Assembly (NCBI GenBank): GCA_028751875.1
Contig: CM054157.1
Coordinates: 149,166 to 213,165 of the forward strand
From: Rapana venosa
Taxonomy: Eukaryota; Mollusca; Gastropoda; Neogastropoda; Muricidae
Direction: 5' to 3'
DNA length: 64,000 nucleotides
Shown here: positions 11,905 to 23,026 of the stretch, piece after piece
Position numbering within the stretch: the first letter of the stretch is position 1
How the letters are laid out: the number at the start of each line of letters is the position of its first letter
The notes under the pieces: generated by a model
Database searches by the model: none
What the model was told of the DNA's origin: nothing
What the model saw: only the letters and a program-made list of their open reading frames with translations
Made by a program: the position numbers and the translations under genes

Positions 11905-12060
11905 TTTAAGGATGGGTTAATGTGAAAAACCTGTTCCGCTTTTTGGAAGAGTAGGCCATTATGTGCCAGTGGGAACGGATGACAAAGTGTTCCAAACCGC
12001 TTACAAATGGGATGAAGAGTAAAGGAAAGCCAGTGGAGTGCTTATTCCTCATTTCTCTGG
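11905..12060 (+). mobile_element. Diverged SINE-A fragment
   Basis: AACCTGTTCCGCTTTTTGGA, GAGTAGGCCATTATGTGCCA and GTGGGAACGGATGACAAAGT are the reverse complement of the SINE-A body; the tail is degenerate (GTGCTTATTCCTCATT). Confidence 0.6.
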
Positions 12061-12299
12061 TATCTCCCTCTCTCACCTTTCAACTTTTCATGTTGTTGTA
12101 TAGTGAGTTTTACCATAGTGAAGTTTTTTTTTTAATTACATATAGTTATAAGAAATGATATCTATCATAACAATAATATGTGTTATCGTCAAGTATAATC
12201 AAAAGAGTGTTGACAGTGATTGATGTGCTGTTTTGAGGAATTATATTCAGTATTTTTTCTATGTAATTTTGTTTTGTTTGTTTACCCGCTATACAAATT

Positions 12300-12370
12300 A
12301 TCTCTCTCTTCCCCCTCACCGCCCCCCTCCCCCCTCCCCCTCCCCCTCCCCCCCTCCCCCCTCTCTCTCT

Positions 12371-12401
<31 letters not shown>

Positions 12402-12611
12402 GTGTTTGAGTTGAGTGTTTTACTTGTATATATATCGCTATTGTGTTATTGAAAAATGACTTCTAAAATGAATTTTCCACTATCCTACGTCTTTATAATG
12501 ATCTTTGGACGATCTTAAAATGTACAATGTTAAATCACAGTGAGTTCTAATGGTGATGTGTTGATGATTGAAAACTATATTCATTATCATATGGATTTAA
12601 AATGCCCTGTG

Positions 12612-12663
<52 letters not shown>

Positions 12664-12725
12664 TCTCACTCTTCTCTCTTCTCTCTCTCTCTCTCTCTCT
12701 TTTATTATTTGCTTTTAGATTTTAA
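12300..12725. repeat. CT/CCCCT-rich low-complexity tracts
   Basis: (CCCCCT)n then (TC)n at 12,300-12,405 and again (TC)n at 12,612-12,702, separated by sequence containing TTTTACTTGTATAT and GTTATTGAAAAATGACTT, which recur in the 0.5 kb tandem units that follow. Confidence 0.8.
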
Positions 12726-12949
12726 TCGTCTGTAATTTACAATTAGTATTCCCGTTGAATGCTTTATTCAGATTAATATTTCAGTTCTACTCCCTAATTG
12801 ACTGTATTTGGAGATTCCAGTGAGATGTTTTATTGTGATATCTTATTTTTTTGGAGTGTACCAGTTATGTATAGTAATTCCAAAATGAAGATGTCCTTCT
12901 TATGACTTTACATGATATTCATAAAGATTTTTATGGTTGACTTTTGATG

Positions 12950-13090
12950 CCTGGTGTGAGTGTTGTGTGTGTATGTGTGTGTGTTTGTTTGTGTGTTGTG
13001 TGTGTGTGCGTGCGCGCGCGGCGTGTGTGGGTATGTGTGTGTGTGATTATGTGTGGGTGTGTGTGTGTGTGTGGTGTGTAGTGTGCATGG
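12950..13090. repeat. GT-rich microsatellite
   Basis: Imperfect (GT)n with GC and GGT interruptions. Confidence 0.85.
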
Positions 13091-13206
13091 GGATGCAAAT
13101 TGCTTCTGCAATATTTGTTTCTGTAGTTTACTATTGCTGTTGACTCCCATAAAAGCACAAAGAAACTTTTGCCGTTTCTTTCTGTTAGCAAAATGAAACT
13201 AGTTAC

Positions 13207-14650
13207 GTGGTATGTTCTCCTTTATTTTAAGTGGTTTTGCTTTGTTGGTTATGTTTAGGTTTGGGTTTGGGGTTGTTGTTGCTATTTTGAGGGGGGACTA
13301 TTTTGGTTGTTCCCTCTCCCCTTGTTGTTGCCGTTTTTTGTTTTGCTCTGGTCTCTTGCTATTTTTCGGTTGTTTTCTGTGTTTTCTGCTATGCTTTCTT
13401 TCTACTTTTTGCTAACTTTTTTTTCTTTCTCTCTCTCTTGGGTGATTTTTTGTGGGGATTTTTGTGTAGATATTTTTCGTAAGCTGTTGTAAGTGTATTG
13501 CATGGGCTTTATTTTATTTTATTATCATATTATATCCTTAAGGCGGGGACCTGGATGTCAAAAAAAGCTCATGGGTGCTTATTCATTATCCTCGAAATGA
13601 AAGAATTTGTCATTGTCTTCTCTTCTCTCTCTTCTGTATAATTGTTGAATGTTTTACTTGTATATGGCATTGTGTTATTGAAAAATGACTTTTAGGTGGT
13701 TTGTTCTCCTTTAATATTATGTGTGGGGTTCTGCTTTGTTTGGTTCTGTTTTGGTTTGGGGTTGTTGGTGTTGTTTGTTGTTGTTGTTGTTGAGGGGGAA
13801 TACAGGGTGTCCACCTCTCCCCCCTTGCTGTTGTTGCCGCTTTTGTTTTGCTCTTGGTTCTTGCTATTTTTTCGGTTGTTTCTGTGTTTTCTGCTCTGCT
13901 TTCTTTCTTACTTGTAGTACTTTTTTTTCTTTTCTCTTCTTTGGGTGATTTTTGTGGGGATTTTTGTGTAGATATTTTTCCGTAGCTGTGTTAAGTGTAT
14001 TGCTATGGGCTTTATTTTATTTTATTATCATATATATCCCTTAAGGGCGGGATGGGATGTAAAAAAAGCACATGGGTGCTTATTCATTATCTCGAAATGA
14101 AAAAGAATTTGTCATTGTTCTCTCTCTCTCTCTGATTTAAATTGTGAAATGTTTTACTTGATATATGGCTTTTGTGTTATTGGAAAAATGACTTTTAGGT
14201 GGTTTGTTCTCCTTTAATTTTTTGGAGGTTCTGCTTTGTTTGGTTTGTTTTGGTTTTGGGGTTGTTGTTTGTTGTTGTTTGTTTTGTTGTTGTTGTTGAT
14301 GAGGGGAACTACAGGGGGTCACCTCTCCCCTTGTTGTTGTGTTGCCGCTTTTGTTTTGCTCTGGTTCTTGCTATTTTTTTTTTTTTTTTCGGGTTGTTTC
14401 TGTGTTTTCTGTATTTGCTTTTACACTTACTTGTTAGTACTTTTTTTTTTTCTCTTCAGTGATTTTTGTGGGATTTTTTGGTAGATTTTCCCCCCGAATA
14501 CACTGTGTACAGTGTATTGGTATGGCTTTATTTTATTTTTATTAATCATATCATATCCTTAAGGGCGGGACTGGATGTTATAAAAGGCCACATGAGGGTG
14601 CTATTCATTATCCTCGAAATAAAAGAATTTGTTCATAGTCATTGTCCCTC
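13207..14650 (+). repeat. Three tandem copies of a ~0.5 kb unit (family C-like)
   Basis: Units start near 13,207, 13,695 and 14,198. Each runs GTTCTCCTTTA, a G/T-rich tract, CTCCCCTTGTTGTTG-like, TTTTGTTTTGCTCT, TTTCTGTGTTTTCTG, GGGATTTTT, GTGTATTG then GGCTTTATTTTATTTT, and closes with the SINE-A type tail (GGATGTAAAAAAAGCACATG, then TTATTCATTATC) before the next unit. Units differ by many small indels. Open frames are phenylalanine/valine/cysteine-rich artefacts. Confidence 0.7.
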
Positions 14651-14689
14651 ACTGACTGTATAGGTTAGATTTTTCTTTGTTTTGTGCTT

Positions 14690-15460
14690 CTTGTTTCATT
14701 GTGTGTGGATTTGGTATTAAATTTATTTTCATTATCCATGACATATAATTTGACAATGAGTATAACTAAAATGAGTGTTGATGGATTGCATACTGTTTTG
14801 GGAATTATATATATTGAATATTATCTCAAAGGAGAATACACACACACACACACACACACACACCACCACACCTCTGTCTCTGTCTATCTCTCTCAACTTT
14901 TATCGTCTTGCTTATAGTTATTGTATATCTGATGAGGATTCATATTTTATTTTTTAATACTTTATTGGACTTGCCTCTGTACTTAAGTTTTAATGTGTGC
15001 CCTATTTCAATATCTTATAATTATGGTAAATGTATGTGTACCATTGACAATTGTGTTAGATGTTATCTTTATGATTATTAAGTTTGTTGTGTTATTTTTT
15101 TCCTTGGCTCTGATGTTGTTCTTGTTTTGTTGTGTTGTTTGTCTGTTTTTCACTTTTTTATCATCTTTATGTTGGTTTGGGTTTTTCCTTCTTTTGTTTG
15201 TTTGTTTGTTTGGTAGGGTTTTGGGGGTGGGTGGGCCGTGGGGGGGGTATTTTTGGGTTTTCTTTATTTGCTTGATTCTGGGGGGGGGGGGGGGGGTTTG
15301 GGGGAGGAGCTGTTTTGAAAAAGGGTGATTTTCCCTTGTTTTTTTGTGAGCTGTATAAGTATTGGGTTAATATTATTAAGATGTATCCCTATCGGGGCGG
15401 GGACTGGATGTAAAAAAAAAGCACATGTGTGCCTTATTCATTATCCTCGAAAATAAAAGG
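14690..15460 (+). mobile_element. Interspersed repeat family C, direct copy
   Basis: Inverted relative to 3,140-3,860, with which it shares its whole order of blocks. It follows directly on the tandem array and ends in the same tail, so it is probably the longest member of a 13.2-15.46 kb cluster. A (CA)n microsatellite lies at 14,838-14,862. Confidence 0.6.
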
Positions 15461-15464
15461 AATT

Positions 15465-15481
15465 TGTCTTCTCTCTCTCTC

Positions 15482-15539
<58 letters not shown>

Positions 15540-15594
15540 CTTCTTCTCTCTCACTCACCACACACACACACACACACACTCACACACACACACG
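15465..15594. repeat. CT and CA microsatellites
   Basis: (TC)n followed by (CA)n, inserted between the SINE-A tail at 15.4 kb and a SINE-A body piece that follows. Confidence 0.9.
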
Positions 15595-15715
15595 GTGGTC
15601 TACTCTCCGAACAGCGGAATCAGGCTTTAATCGTTAGGTGCGCAAGATCGTTCTGCGTGCTTTGCACTCAGGACCTCTGTTTCTAGCCTCATCTGAAGGA
15701 CACTTGCATTGTCCA
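15595..15715 (-). mobile_element. SINE-A body fragment
   Basis: GGTCTACTCTCCGAACAGCG, GTGCGCAAGATCGTTCTGCG and CTCATCTGAAGGACAC match the SINE-A body in the orientation of the 43.4 kb copy. Confidence 0.55.
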
Positions 15716-16179
15716 GGCAGCCACCTACATCCAGAGTTTTGTGTGGGCTCACTGCCACATTAGGGACAAACTTCCTAGGCTCCCCCCCCCCCCTCCTCTC
15801 CCCCCTTCCCCCCTATCCCTAGAAAACAATCACACCCAACAAATTGTTTTTTTATTGACTACAAACTCTTACCCAAACTATGCACACTTCTTCTGGCTAA
15901 GCTAAATCCCATCTGAACTGGGGTCGTTGCTTGGAGGATTTCAATCTTTTCATTGGGATGCTGTCTGGGAGAAAGGTTACCTCCATACCATCAATAACCA
16001 TCTTAACTAACGACCTGGTGTTGTTCAATGATGGTAGCCATCATACTGTTTTCGACATCATGACAAAAGTATACGCTATCAACTTTCTTGATTTCCTCCA
16101 CCTAAACCAGGGGGTAGGCTTCGGGGGGTGGGGGGAGGGGGGGGGGGGTGGTACACTGATCATCTCAGATTATCCCCTC
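15716..16179. other. Anonymous sequence with C- and G-runs
   Basis: The frame from 15,931 gives a short plausible stretch (IPSITILTNDLVLFNDGSHH) but then runs into G-runs and the minisatellite. No family is recognised. Confidence 0.4.
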
Positions 16180-16566
16180 TCCTATGACCACCTTCTCCGA
16201 TCACAATTTCAATCCATACCCCCTCTCCCCCCCCCCCCCCCTCTCCTTCCCCACACTCCATCTCCCGTTGGATTTTGCAAGAGCAGAGTGGACGGCAAGC
16301 TTGGTAGCATGTGTGCAGACAATTTCAATCCATTCCCCCCCCCCTTTCCCCCACTCCATCCCCCGTTTGGTTTTTGCAAGAGACAAAGTGAGAACCACAA
16401 GCAAGCTGTTGTATGTGCAGACCAATTTCATCCTTACCCCCCCCCCCCCCCCCCGCCCCCCCCCCCTTTCCCACACTCCATCCCCTGTTTGGATTTTGTG
16501 AGAGCATTTAGTGGACGGCAAGCTGATAGCATGTTGTGCATGACAATTTCAATCCATACCCCCTCG
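16180..16566. repeat. Minisatellite (~110-130 bp unit) with poly-C; Polinton target
   Basis: Three to four units of the type poly-C, CACACTCCATCCCC, GTTTGGATTTTGCAAGAG, GTGGACGGCAAGC, ATGTGTGCAGAC, AATTTCAATCCATAC. The array breaks off at CCATACCCCCTC and the same unit restarts at 34,985 on the far side of the element, so this was the insertion site. Confidence 0.8.
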
Positions 16567-16574
16567 AGAGAGAG

Positions 16575-16722
16575 GGGGACCTGGGCGTGTTCTGGCTCAC
16601 CCCCCCGCCCCCCAAAAAAAAAACCCCCAAAAAAAAAAAAAAACCCCTGAGGGCCCCTCGAGAAAAGGTAAAAAAAGAGGATGAACGTTGCTACTGAACC
16701 TCTTTCTGTGAGGAGAAAAAAA
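16575..16722 (+). repeat. Left terminal inverted repeat of the Polinton
   Basis: Reverse complement matches 34,832-34,972: TCTGGCTCACCCCCC, an A/C run section, CTGAGGGCCCCT, AGAAAAGG, AAAAAAAGAGG, TGAAC, TTGCTAC and TTTCTGTG occur in the same order, differing mostly in homopolymer length. Similarity is lost after about 140 bp. Confidence 0.75.
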
Positions 16723-18480
16723 GAGTTGAAAAGGGAGAAAGAAATGGGTAGGAGACACACACCTCGCCGGCTGCTTGAATGACACACAGCACACATCGAC
16801 CCTCAACACACAATAACAGCGCCAATAGGCTTTGACAACTGAATAACGGAGATTTCAATAGGTAGCGCTAGGGTGTCTCCCGCCCCTGGTAAGACATATC
16901 TAGACATGTTACTTACCTTTCCCCAATCACAAGACTAGATAGAAATCAGCTGATTATGTAACTGTTGAGGACATTTTTCCCTCGAAAACTCTATGTTGTA
17001 GAACAGCCAGCTGTCTTGTCATTTTGCAGTTGTGAAAGCAGTGCAGTGAGACATGCAGCTTTCCAGTGAAAGAAGTGTTTGAATTTTATCTTTCCTGTAC
17101 CTAGCGTAGTTTGTTAGGTAATGTCAGATATTTCGTCAGAATCAGATCTTTTTGAAGATAGTGATTATTACAGGGAACTTTCAAAATATATTGTTAAATT
17201 AATAATTTGATCAAGTGATGGCATAAGAAAAGCTAAAGGCAAGTCGGCAGGCACCAACCACTGCTCCTCAACAAGCTACAACTTTTCACCAGCTCAGAAA
17301 TTCCCTTCCACCCCTAACACCAACTGAATGGTGGAACTGAGGAAGAAAGCTGGTGTTGCAGGAAAATTTTGATTATTTTCAAAATGAAAGATGTAGATGA
17401 ACAAGCTCAAACACTGGGACCGCAGAAACTGCCTAAAAACCAAAAAAATCTCTTTTACATTTGTTCAAAGAAACGGAGGGGAAGAAAAGAAAAACATGAA
17501 GAGCTGGGACTCCAAACGGAGCTGTACTACCTTATTTGCAAAATAAAGCTGATGTTAGTCTGTGATTTTAAGAGAGGATTGACAAATCAACTGTTTGCAG
17601 CAGCAACAAATGAAGACGAAGTTTGTTGGAAGGTTGGAAAAAAGGGGTGAGAAATCTGAAAAAACCAGGACACTCAAACTCTCTTGATTTACATTCAATT
17701 TGGGAATTTTTTAAACCTGTGCAAAATTGGTTTTGATTGAAGAAAGGAAAAAGGTAGAATTGTTCAAAATTGGGCACCAATGGTCTTTGAAGAGAAATTT
17801 TGATTTATTATGAAGATCATGCTCTCGTAATCTTCGGTGCTATTGCAAGGTACTTTATGGATTATCCTCAGTTTTTTACTGTGGGACTTCCCGTTGAGAT
17901 ATATTTCCGGCAAGGTTAAAACAGATTAATTCTATGTTGCAGTTCTGAATTAGAAAATATTGGTCACACTCTCACCACTACCTAAAACACAGGATCTTGC
18001 AAGCTTCTCAATGAAGATTATGCATAACTGCTCAGGTGCTGTGCCACTAACGAAAAATTGATGTGTTTCTAAAATAGAAAAGTTACGGGTAACCCAGTGG
18101 TCTGTCTGACTGCACCATGACTTAGTATATAGTGTATATAAACGTGTTTCACCTGCTTTCAAATGCCTGCTTCGTCGCCTCTTGCTTCTCTTTACCCTGT
18201 CCTGCTTATTCGATTCACCACCCTTGCTTTTTAAGGCTGCCTTTCAGTGTGGCCTATGGGTGTACTTTATACAATTGTTCTTGTTGTTTATTGACGCAGC
18301 TTTTTGATAAGGGCACTCGGTGGCTGCTTTGAACTTTCAACAAAGTCACTCACCCATATCACAAACACTTCCCTAATGCATGCACTCTTCCTTTGTATTC
18401 TTGTGTGTATTGCGTAAATGGATGTGTTTAAATGTTTTGGTTTGTGGTTCATATGTGCGTGTATGTGTGCATGCGTTGTT
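16723..18480. other. Polinton left arm, outer part; no gene recognised
   Basis: Mixed-composition sequence. A frame near 17,120 opens with MSDISSESDLFEDSDYY, and a basic, cysteine-bearing segment follows at 17,369-17,650, both broken by stops. I cannot assign a family. The relation to the element is only positional (inside the inverted repeats). Confidence 0.4.
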
Positions 18481-21297
18481 TGTCTTAAAATTTTTTATTT
18501 AAAATGGGCTGAAGGCGGAGAAGAATTGGAAATGCGATGATTTTTCCGGTTTTTGCTGATGATGATGATGTTGTTGTAATAGAAACACCTTTATTAGGTG
18601 GGCGAAATTTGCATAGGAGTTATTAGAGACAAAAGGTAGATGTTATTATAGGGCTGTTGGAATGGAACCAGATGTTTAAGATACAATGCTTTTGAATTTG
18701 GGAAAGATGGTAAATCGCTTTTTTGTTAAACTGAAGATGGTAAAGTTCAACTACACTCATAAAATGATCCTAGTAAATACTTTATCTCTTGAAAATCAGT
18801 TAAAAGGAAGAATGGGAGGGGCTAAAGGATAAGAGAATATTTAAGTTTAAGTGGTTATGAATCAAAAGTTAATGTTAAACGACTTGAAAAGTTGAAAAGT
18901 AAATTACTACCAATTTTTAGAATCAACACCAATAAGAAATACCTGCAGAAATAGAAATATAAGAGATTCCATATGAGGAATTAAAACACTAATGAAACAT
19001 CAGCCAAAACAATTTATACAATGAGAGCAATATTTGCCTAGACAAAAACCTACAGACGCTAAGAGGTGAGTAGTTAATAATTTATCAAAATTAAGTGAAA
19101 TTTGATAATCATATTGATAAGAGAAAAAATTAAAACTCGTTCAGGCAGATGAATGATAATTAGTTACGGAAGTTAAAAAATTGATTGAGTCAAGATTAAA
19201 AGATTTAAATGATGAAAGAGCGCTAGATTAGATGTTTTATCTGGATAACAGAGAACAACTTCCGATTCTTCAGGTTAGTCGAATCAGAGAAACTATTAAA
19301 CAGTATTTCTTCATGAAGATACAACATTAGCTGAAAGAAAATTAAAACTTTATTCAGAGAATAAGGAATTACAATTGCAAGCTATATTAACTGCTTTTGA
19401 TTTGTGATCAGCACTATTGGTTTTAGCAATTCAGGAGGTACACCACCACAACTCCCCACAATCTAATTCTGAATGTAAAAGGATGGGTATAAAAAAAACA
19501 ATTAATTCATATATCTGAATTATTAAAAAAAATTAGGATTAAAGCAATGATTCTTTACCTGGGATAATAGGTTCTTTTGTTGTGGATTTTATTCAACAGC
19601 GTTAAGTAGTTGGTTATATGGCAGAACATTTATGGACTTTACTAGTTTTAGTATGCAGGAATTTTAATCACTAAAATAAAAAGAAATATTAACCCTATAT
19701 TGCATCCCTCCAAAAACTCAAAGCAGTTTTTTGTTGATTCATGGTCTCTGTGGAACTTATACTTTTTATTTTTGAATTCCTTGGGTGCGTGCTCCCTCAG
19801 TTAAAGGTAAAGGAGATGGTGGAGTAGTTAAAAACAGTATTTACATGTAAATCATTTATTGATGGATTCAATCCTAATTTTGCTCAGGTGTAGCAATAAC
19901 TATATCATTGTTATAATTTGTAAAATGTCCAATTTGGAAGTTGTAAATCAGAATGAATCTTATACAGAATTTAAGCCTATAGCATAATTCAACTTTTTGA
20001 CCTTGCATATCTAAGTGTTATTTTGATATCTATCAATTACTTGAAGGTATATCTTCTGCAGAATTAATTGCATTTCTAGTTAGATAAACACTGGTTTTTC
20101 GCGAACCATAACTTTTCAAGAATTTTTGATATGGTTTGTGCTTGTGCATTAATATACACCTAAGCATATGTCCTAATTGAATCATTATTCTTTCAACTCC
20201 TGTTGTGTAAATCCATTCCTTCATCAAGACTACAATGTTGTCCAAGAATTGGAGTGTTGTTGTTCTATTGATCCTAAGGAACTTGGGAGAATTCGGACAA
20301 GGATGTATTGACCTGGCAGTAATCGTAATTGTAAAGACGATGAGAATATTGTGATAGTAATGACTACCTAATCCATGATTTTTATCTAGTTTTGTCTAAT
20401 GTCTTTTTGTATTGTATTTTAAAACTCATTACTTATCTTTGAAATGCTTTAAGATCTATAGGATTATTTTAAATGGTTATGTGATTGTTCTAACGGGTAA
20501 TGGAACTCTTATTTCAAGATAATATTCTTCTATTGATAATAAAACATGATATTGATAACTGATTAGTTAAAGGATCTGAATGATTAAAGTGATTTACATA
20601 GATACTCCACAGCCTGTGGTAGCACAACAAATAGCAAAATTTAATTGATTTTTGATAAATTGTATTGGATTAGAATCCATTGTCTTGGGATTGCATCATT
20701 TTTAATTACTGGGATTTAAGATAATTTTGGAAATGATTAATAACTTTAATTTAAAACTATCTCCCGTTGTTACAAATATTTGAAGATAATCAGTGTAATA
20801 TTTTTGGTGTGATATTTTGGTCAAAAATTAATTAATTTGCATCTGGATTATATTTATTCATTTTTAATGTATAAAAAATGTATAATAACTATAACAGATT
20901 TTAAAATGAGGTTAAAATTATATAATGAAATAAATAATCATCAGGAGATTAAATGTAGCATTAATGCGAAATTTTCATATTCTGTTAATTCGGATAAACA
21001 TTAGTAAAAAGTTAGATAATAATCAAATATCAGAATTGGGGGTGGTTAAAACTTAATCATACCTGATGGATTTACTTTTTGCACATTATCAAAAACTAGC
21101 ATTTGAACCATTTAATATTACAGCAGAATCTTAATGATGCAAATTTGTTAGTTACATTAAAATTTCAAAAGCGTCAACATTTTATATATGTCACCAAATC
21201 TAAAAACAATGTTTGGGTTAAGTTTTGGAATTAGAAATACAATCACAGGAACAAAACATTAAATTAATTTGGGAGTTAATAAATCAGTATATTCTTT

Positions 21298-21359
<62 letters not shown>

Positions 21360-22172
21360 TTAAATGAATTTAAAAACAATCAGGAAAATCTTTTGAATGG
21401 AAAACCATCTAATTTACTGGAAATTATCAACAGAAAGATCTTCTTATTGTGAGAAGGGGGGGAAGAAACTAAAGATATATTTCTCCAAGATAAAACACAT
21501 TAAGAAGAGGATTTCTTTGAAAATTTAAATTTAAGTATTAGAAATGAAAAAGGTTGAATGATGGATTTTAATGATTTTGTTTATTAGTTCTGAAAAATTA
21601 TTCCCTTTAAAAATGGAAAGCTGAGGGAGGAAAACGAAAATATATCCTAAAATAGTAAATGGCAATGTAGTTGACGAAGAACAATTAAGCACCTACAGCC
21701 CCTCAATTACCTGATAATTGTAGATTACACATATTACTCCATAATTCAAATGATTTACAAAATGATTAAATAATTATTGTCATTGTAAAAGAAGATATAA
21801 TTCAGCATTAATACTATAAGTAATATTTCATTCAACAGTTAGTTTATGGGACAATTGCAAACATCAAGCACTGGATTAGGTTTAATAATTTAATTAGTGG
21901 GAATTGGTGCTCCTTGCAGGAATTGCATTAGGCAAGTGTCAGTGTTGGTTGTGGATGGAAGTTTATTGTCTGATTTTATATTAAAAAGATAAATAAAAAA
22001 TTACAAAAACCAACCCCCATTTTTGCATTAGTCAGTTAGCAAATTCAAAAATAACACGTGTTCAAAAATTATTAGTACTGATTAGAAGATGGATTTATTT
22101 CAGATTTGATTTTAAAAGATAATAGATGATTATGAAAATTTAAGATCACAGAAACAAGGAATTCAATCTAAA
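18481..22172 (+). pseudogene. Polinton left arm, AT-rich broken coding sequence
   Basis: AT-rich, codon-like sequence in which plus-strand peptides of 15-35 residues appear in shifting frames (for example around 19,240-19,400 and 21,180-21,260, where MFGLSFGIRNTI is legible). A glycine/alanine-rich hydrophobic stretch is suggested at 21,880-21,960. No frame stays open and no family can be named. The base composition resembles the right arm and differs from the outer flanks. A run of about 57 C sits at 21,300-21,357. Density of small indels means decay and poor consensus cannot be separated. Confidence 0.45.
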
Positions 22173-22292
22173 ATGATGACTGGTCCATCTGATATTAATT
22201 CATTAAAAAATCATTTTTTAGAAGAAGGGAAGAAATTAGGAATGGAAGAAGCAAGCAAAAAACTACATTCTCTTCTAGAGAAATCAAAGTAA
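22173..22292 (+). pseudogene. C-terminal end of an unrecognised left-arm gene
   Basis: Readable frame including MMTGPSDINSLKNHF, then EASKKLHSLLEKSK and a stop. The frame continues upstream without a stop to about 22,110 (DYENLRSQKQGIQSK). Predicted helical and charged. It ends about 100 bp before the next start codon, consistent with compact gene spacing. Function unknown; the 5' part lies in the scrambled region. Confidence 0.45.
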
Positions 22293-22389
22293 CAAATGGA
22301 TCAATAGCATTTATTAAAAATTTTAAAAAAAGAATTATTGAGTACTAAACGCAGTGAACTACGAGCGAAGCGAGCTTCTTAAAATTTAT

Positions 22390-22402
22390 CTTATAAAAAT
22401 GG
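22390..22402 (+). promoter_or_regulatory. Start-codon motif CTTATAAAAATGG (copy 1)
   Basis: Thirteen bases ending in ATGG, identical to motifs at 32,681-32,693 and 34,398-34,410 (both minus strand). It combines a TATAA-like core with the start codon, as in late promoters of some large DNA viruses. It sits just after GAGCGAAGCGAGC, a short self-similar GC-rich element in an AT-rich intergenic space. Confidence 0.5.
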
Positions 22403-22448
22403 CAACGTATGGAGAAAACTTAACCCTTACAGAAGATTTATACATTTC
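22399..22448 (+). pseudogene. 5' stub of a Polinton gene, possibly the integrase
   Basis: The frame MATYGENLTLTEDLYISY opens at the start-codon motif and is cut after about 16 codons by the duplicated block. Strand and position (directly upstream of the integrase C-terminal part on the other side of the block) make it a candidate N-terminus of the integrase gene; the peptide alone does not prove this. Confidence 0.4.
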
Positions 22449-22687
22449 ATATATGGTGTGTATTAAAGTATATTAAGAACTACTGCTTGTCTGGTGCATG
22501 CGTGTGCAGTATGCGTGTAGTGTGGTCTTGTTTGTGTGCGCTGTGTGTACTATCATGTCAACTGTAATGCTAAGGGGCGTGTATGACTTTAAAAAGTGTG
22601 CACAGTGTTGATGGTGGCCCATGCTGCCTCTAACAGACAATGCTCAAAACCCTCATATTTCATCAATTAGGTCAATGGACTTGGCTA

Positions 22688-22721
<34 letters not shown>

Positions 22722-22981
22722 AGGCACAACCAGCTGTAGTGTAGAGCTCTACAAGAAATAAACCGGGAACAGGTTGCAGCAGGTTTCAGAAACCACTATT
22801 ACAAGTATTTAGTATTAAATCACTTAAAGTTAATACACATTCCGCTCAATCAATGAACTATATAATATCATTTGGACAGATAGAGACTTTGCCATCATGA
22901 TAATAGTAAATCTCATAAGAGACACTTGTATGCAAACATCCACATAGTTTAATATTATATCTATATATATATTTATATATA

Positions 22982-23026
<45 letters not shown>

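Noticed and set aside
13212..15328. Phenylalanine/valine-rich frames that look like membrane proteins
   Set aside because: They come from T- and G-rich repeat units and change frame from unit to unit, so the codon frame is not conserved.
15931..16796. Proline-, glycine- and serine-rich frames of 100-239 codons around 16 kb
   Set aside because: They are produced by poly-C/poly-G tracts of the minisatellite and by the Polinton inverted repeat.
17120..17650. A piggyBac-type transposase (acidic start, cysteine-bearing basic end)
   Set aside because: Only vague resemblance; no catalytic motif, no TTAA-flanked ends, frames broken.
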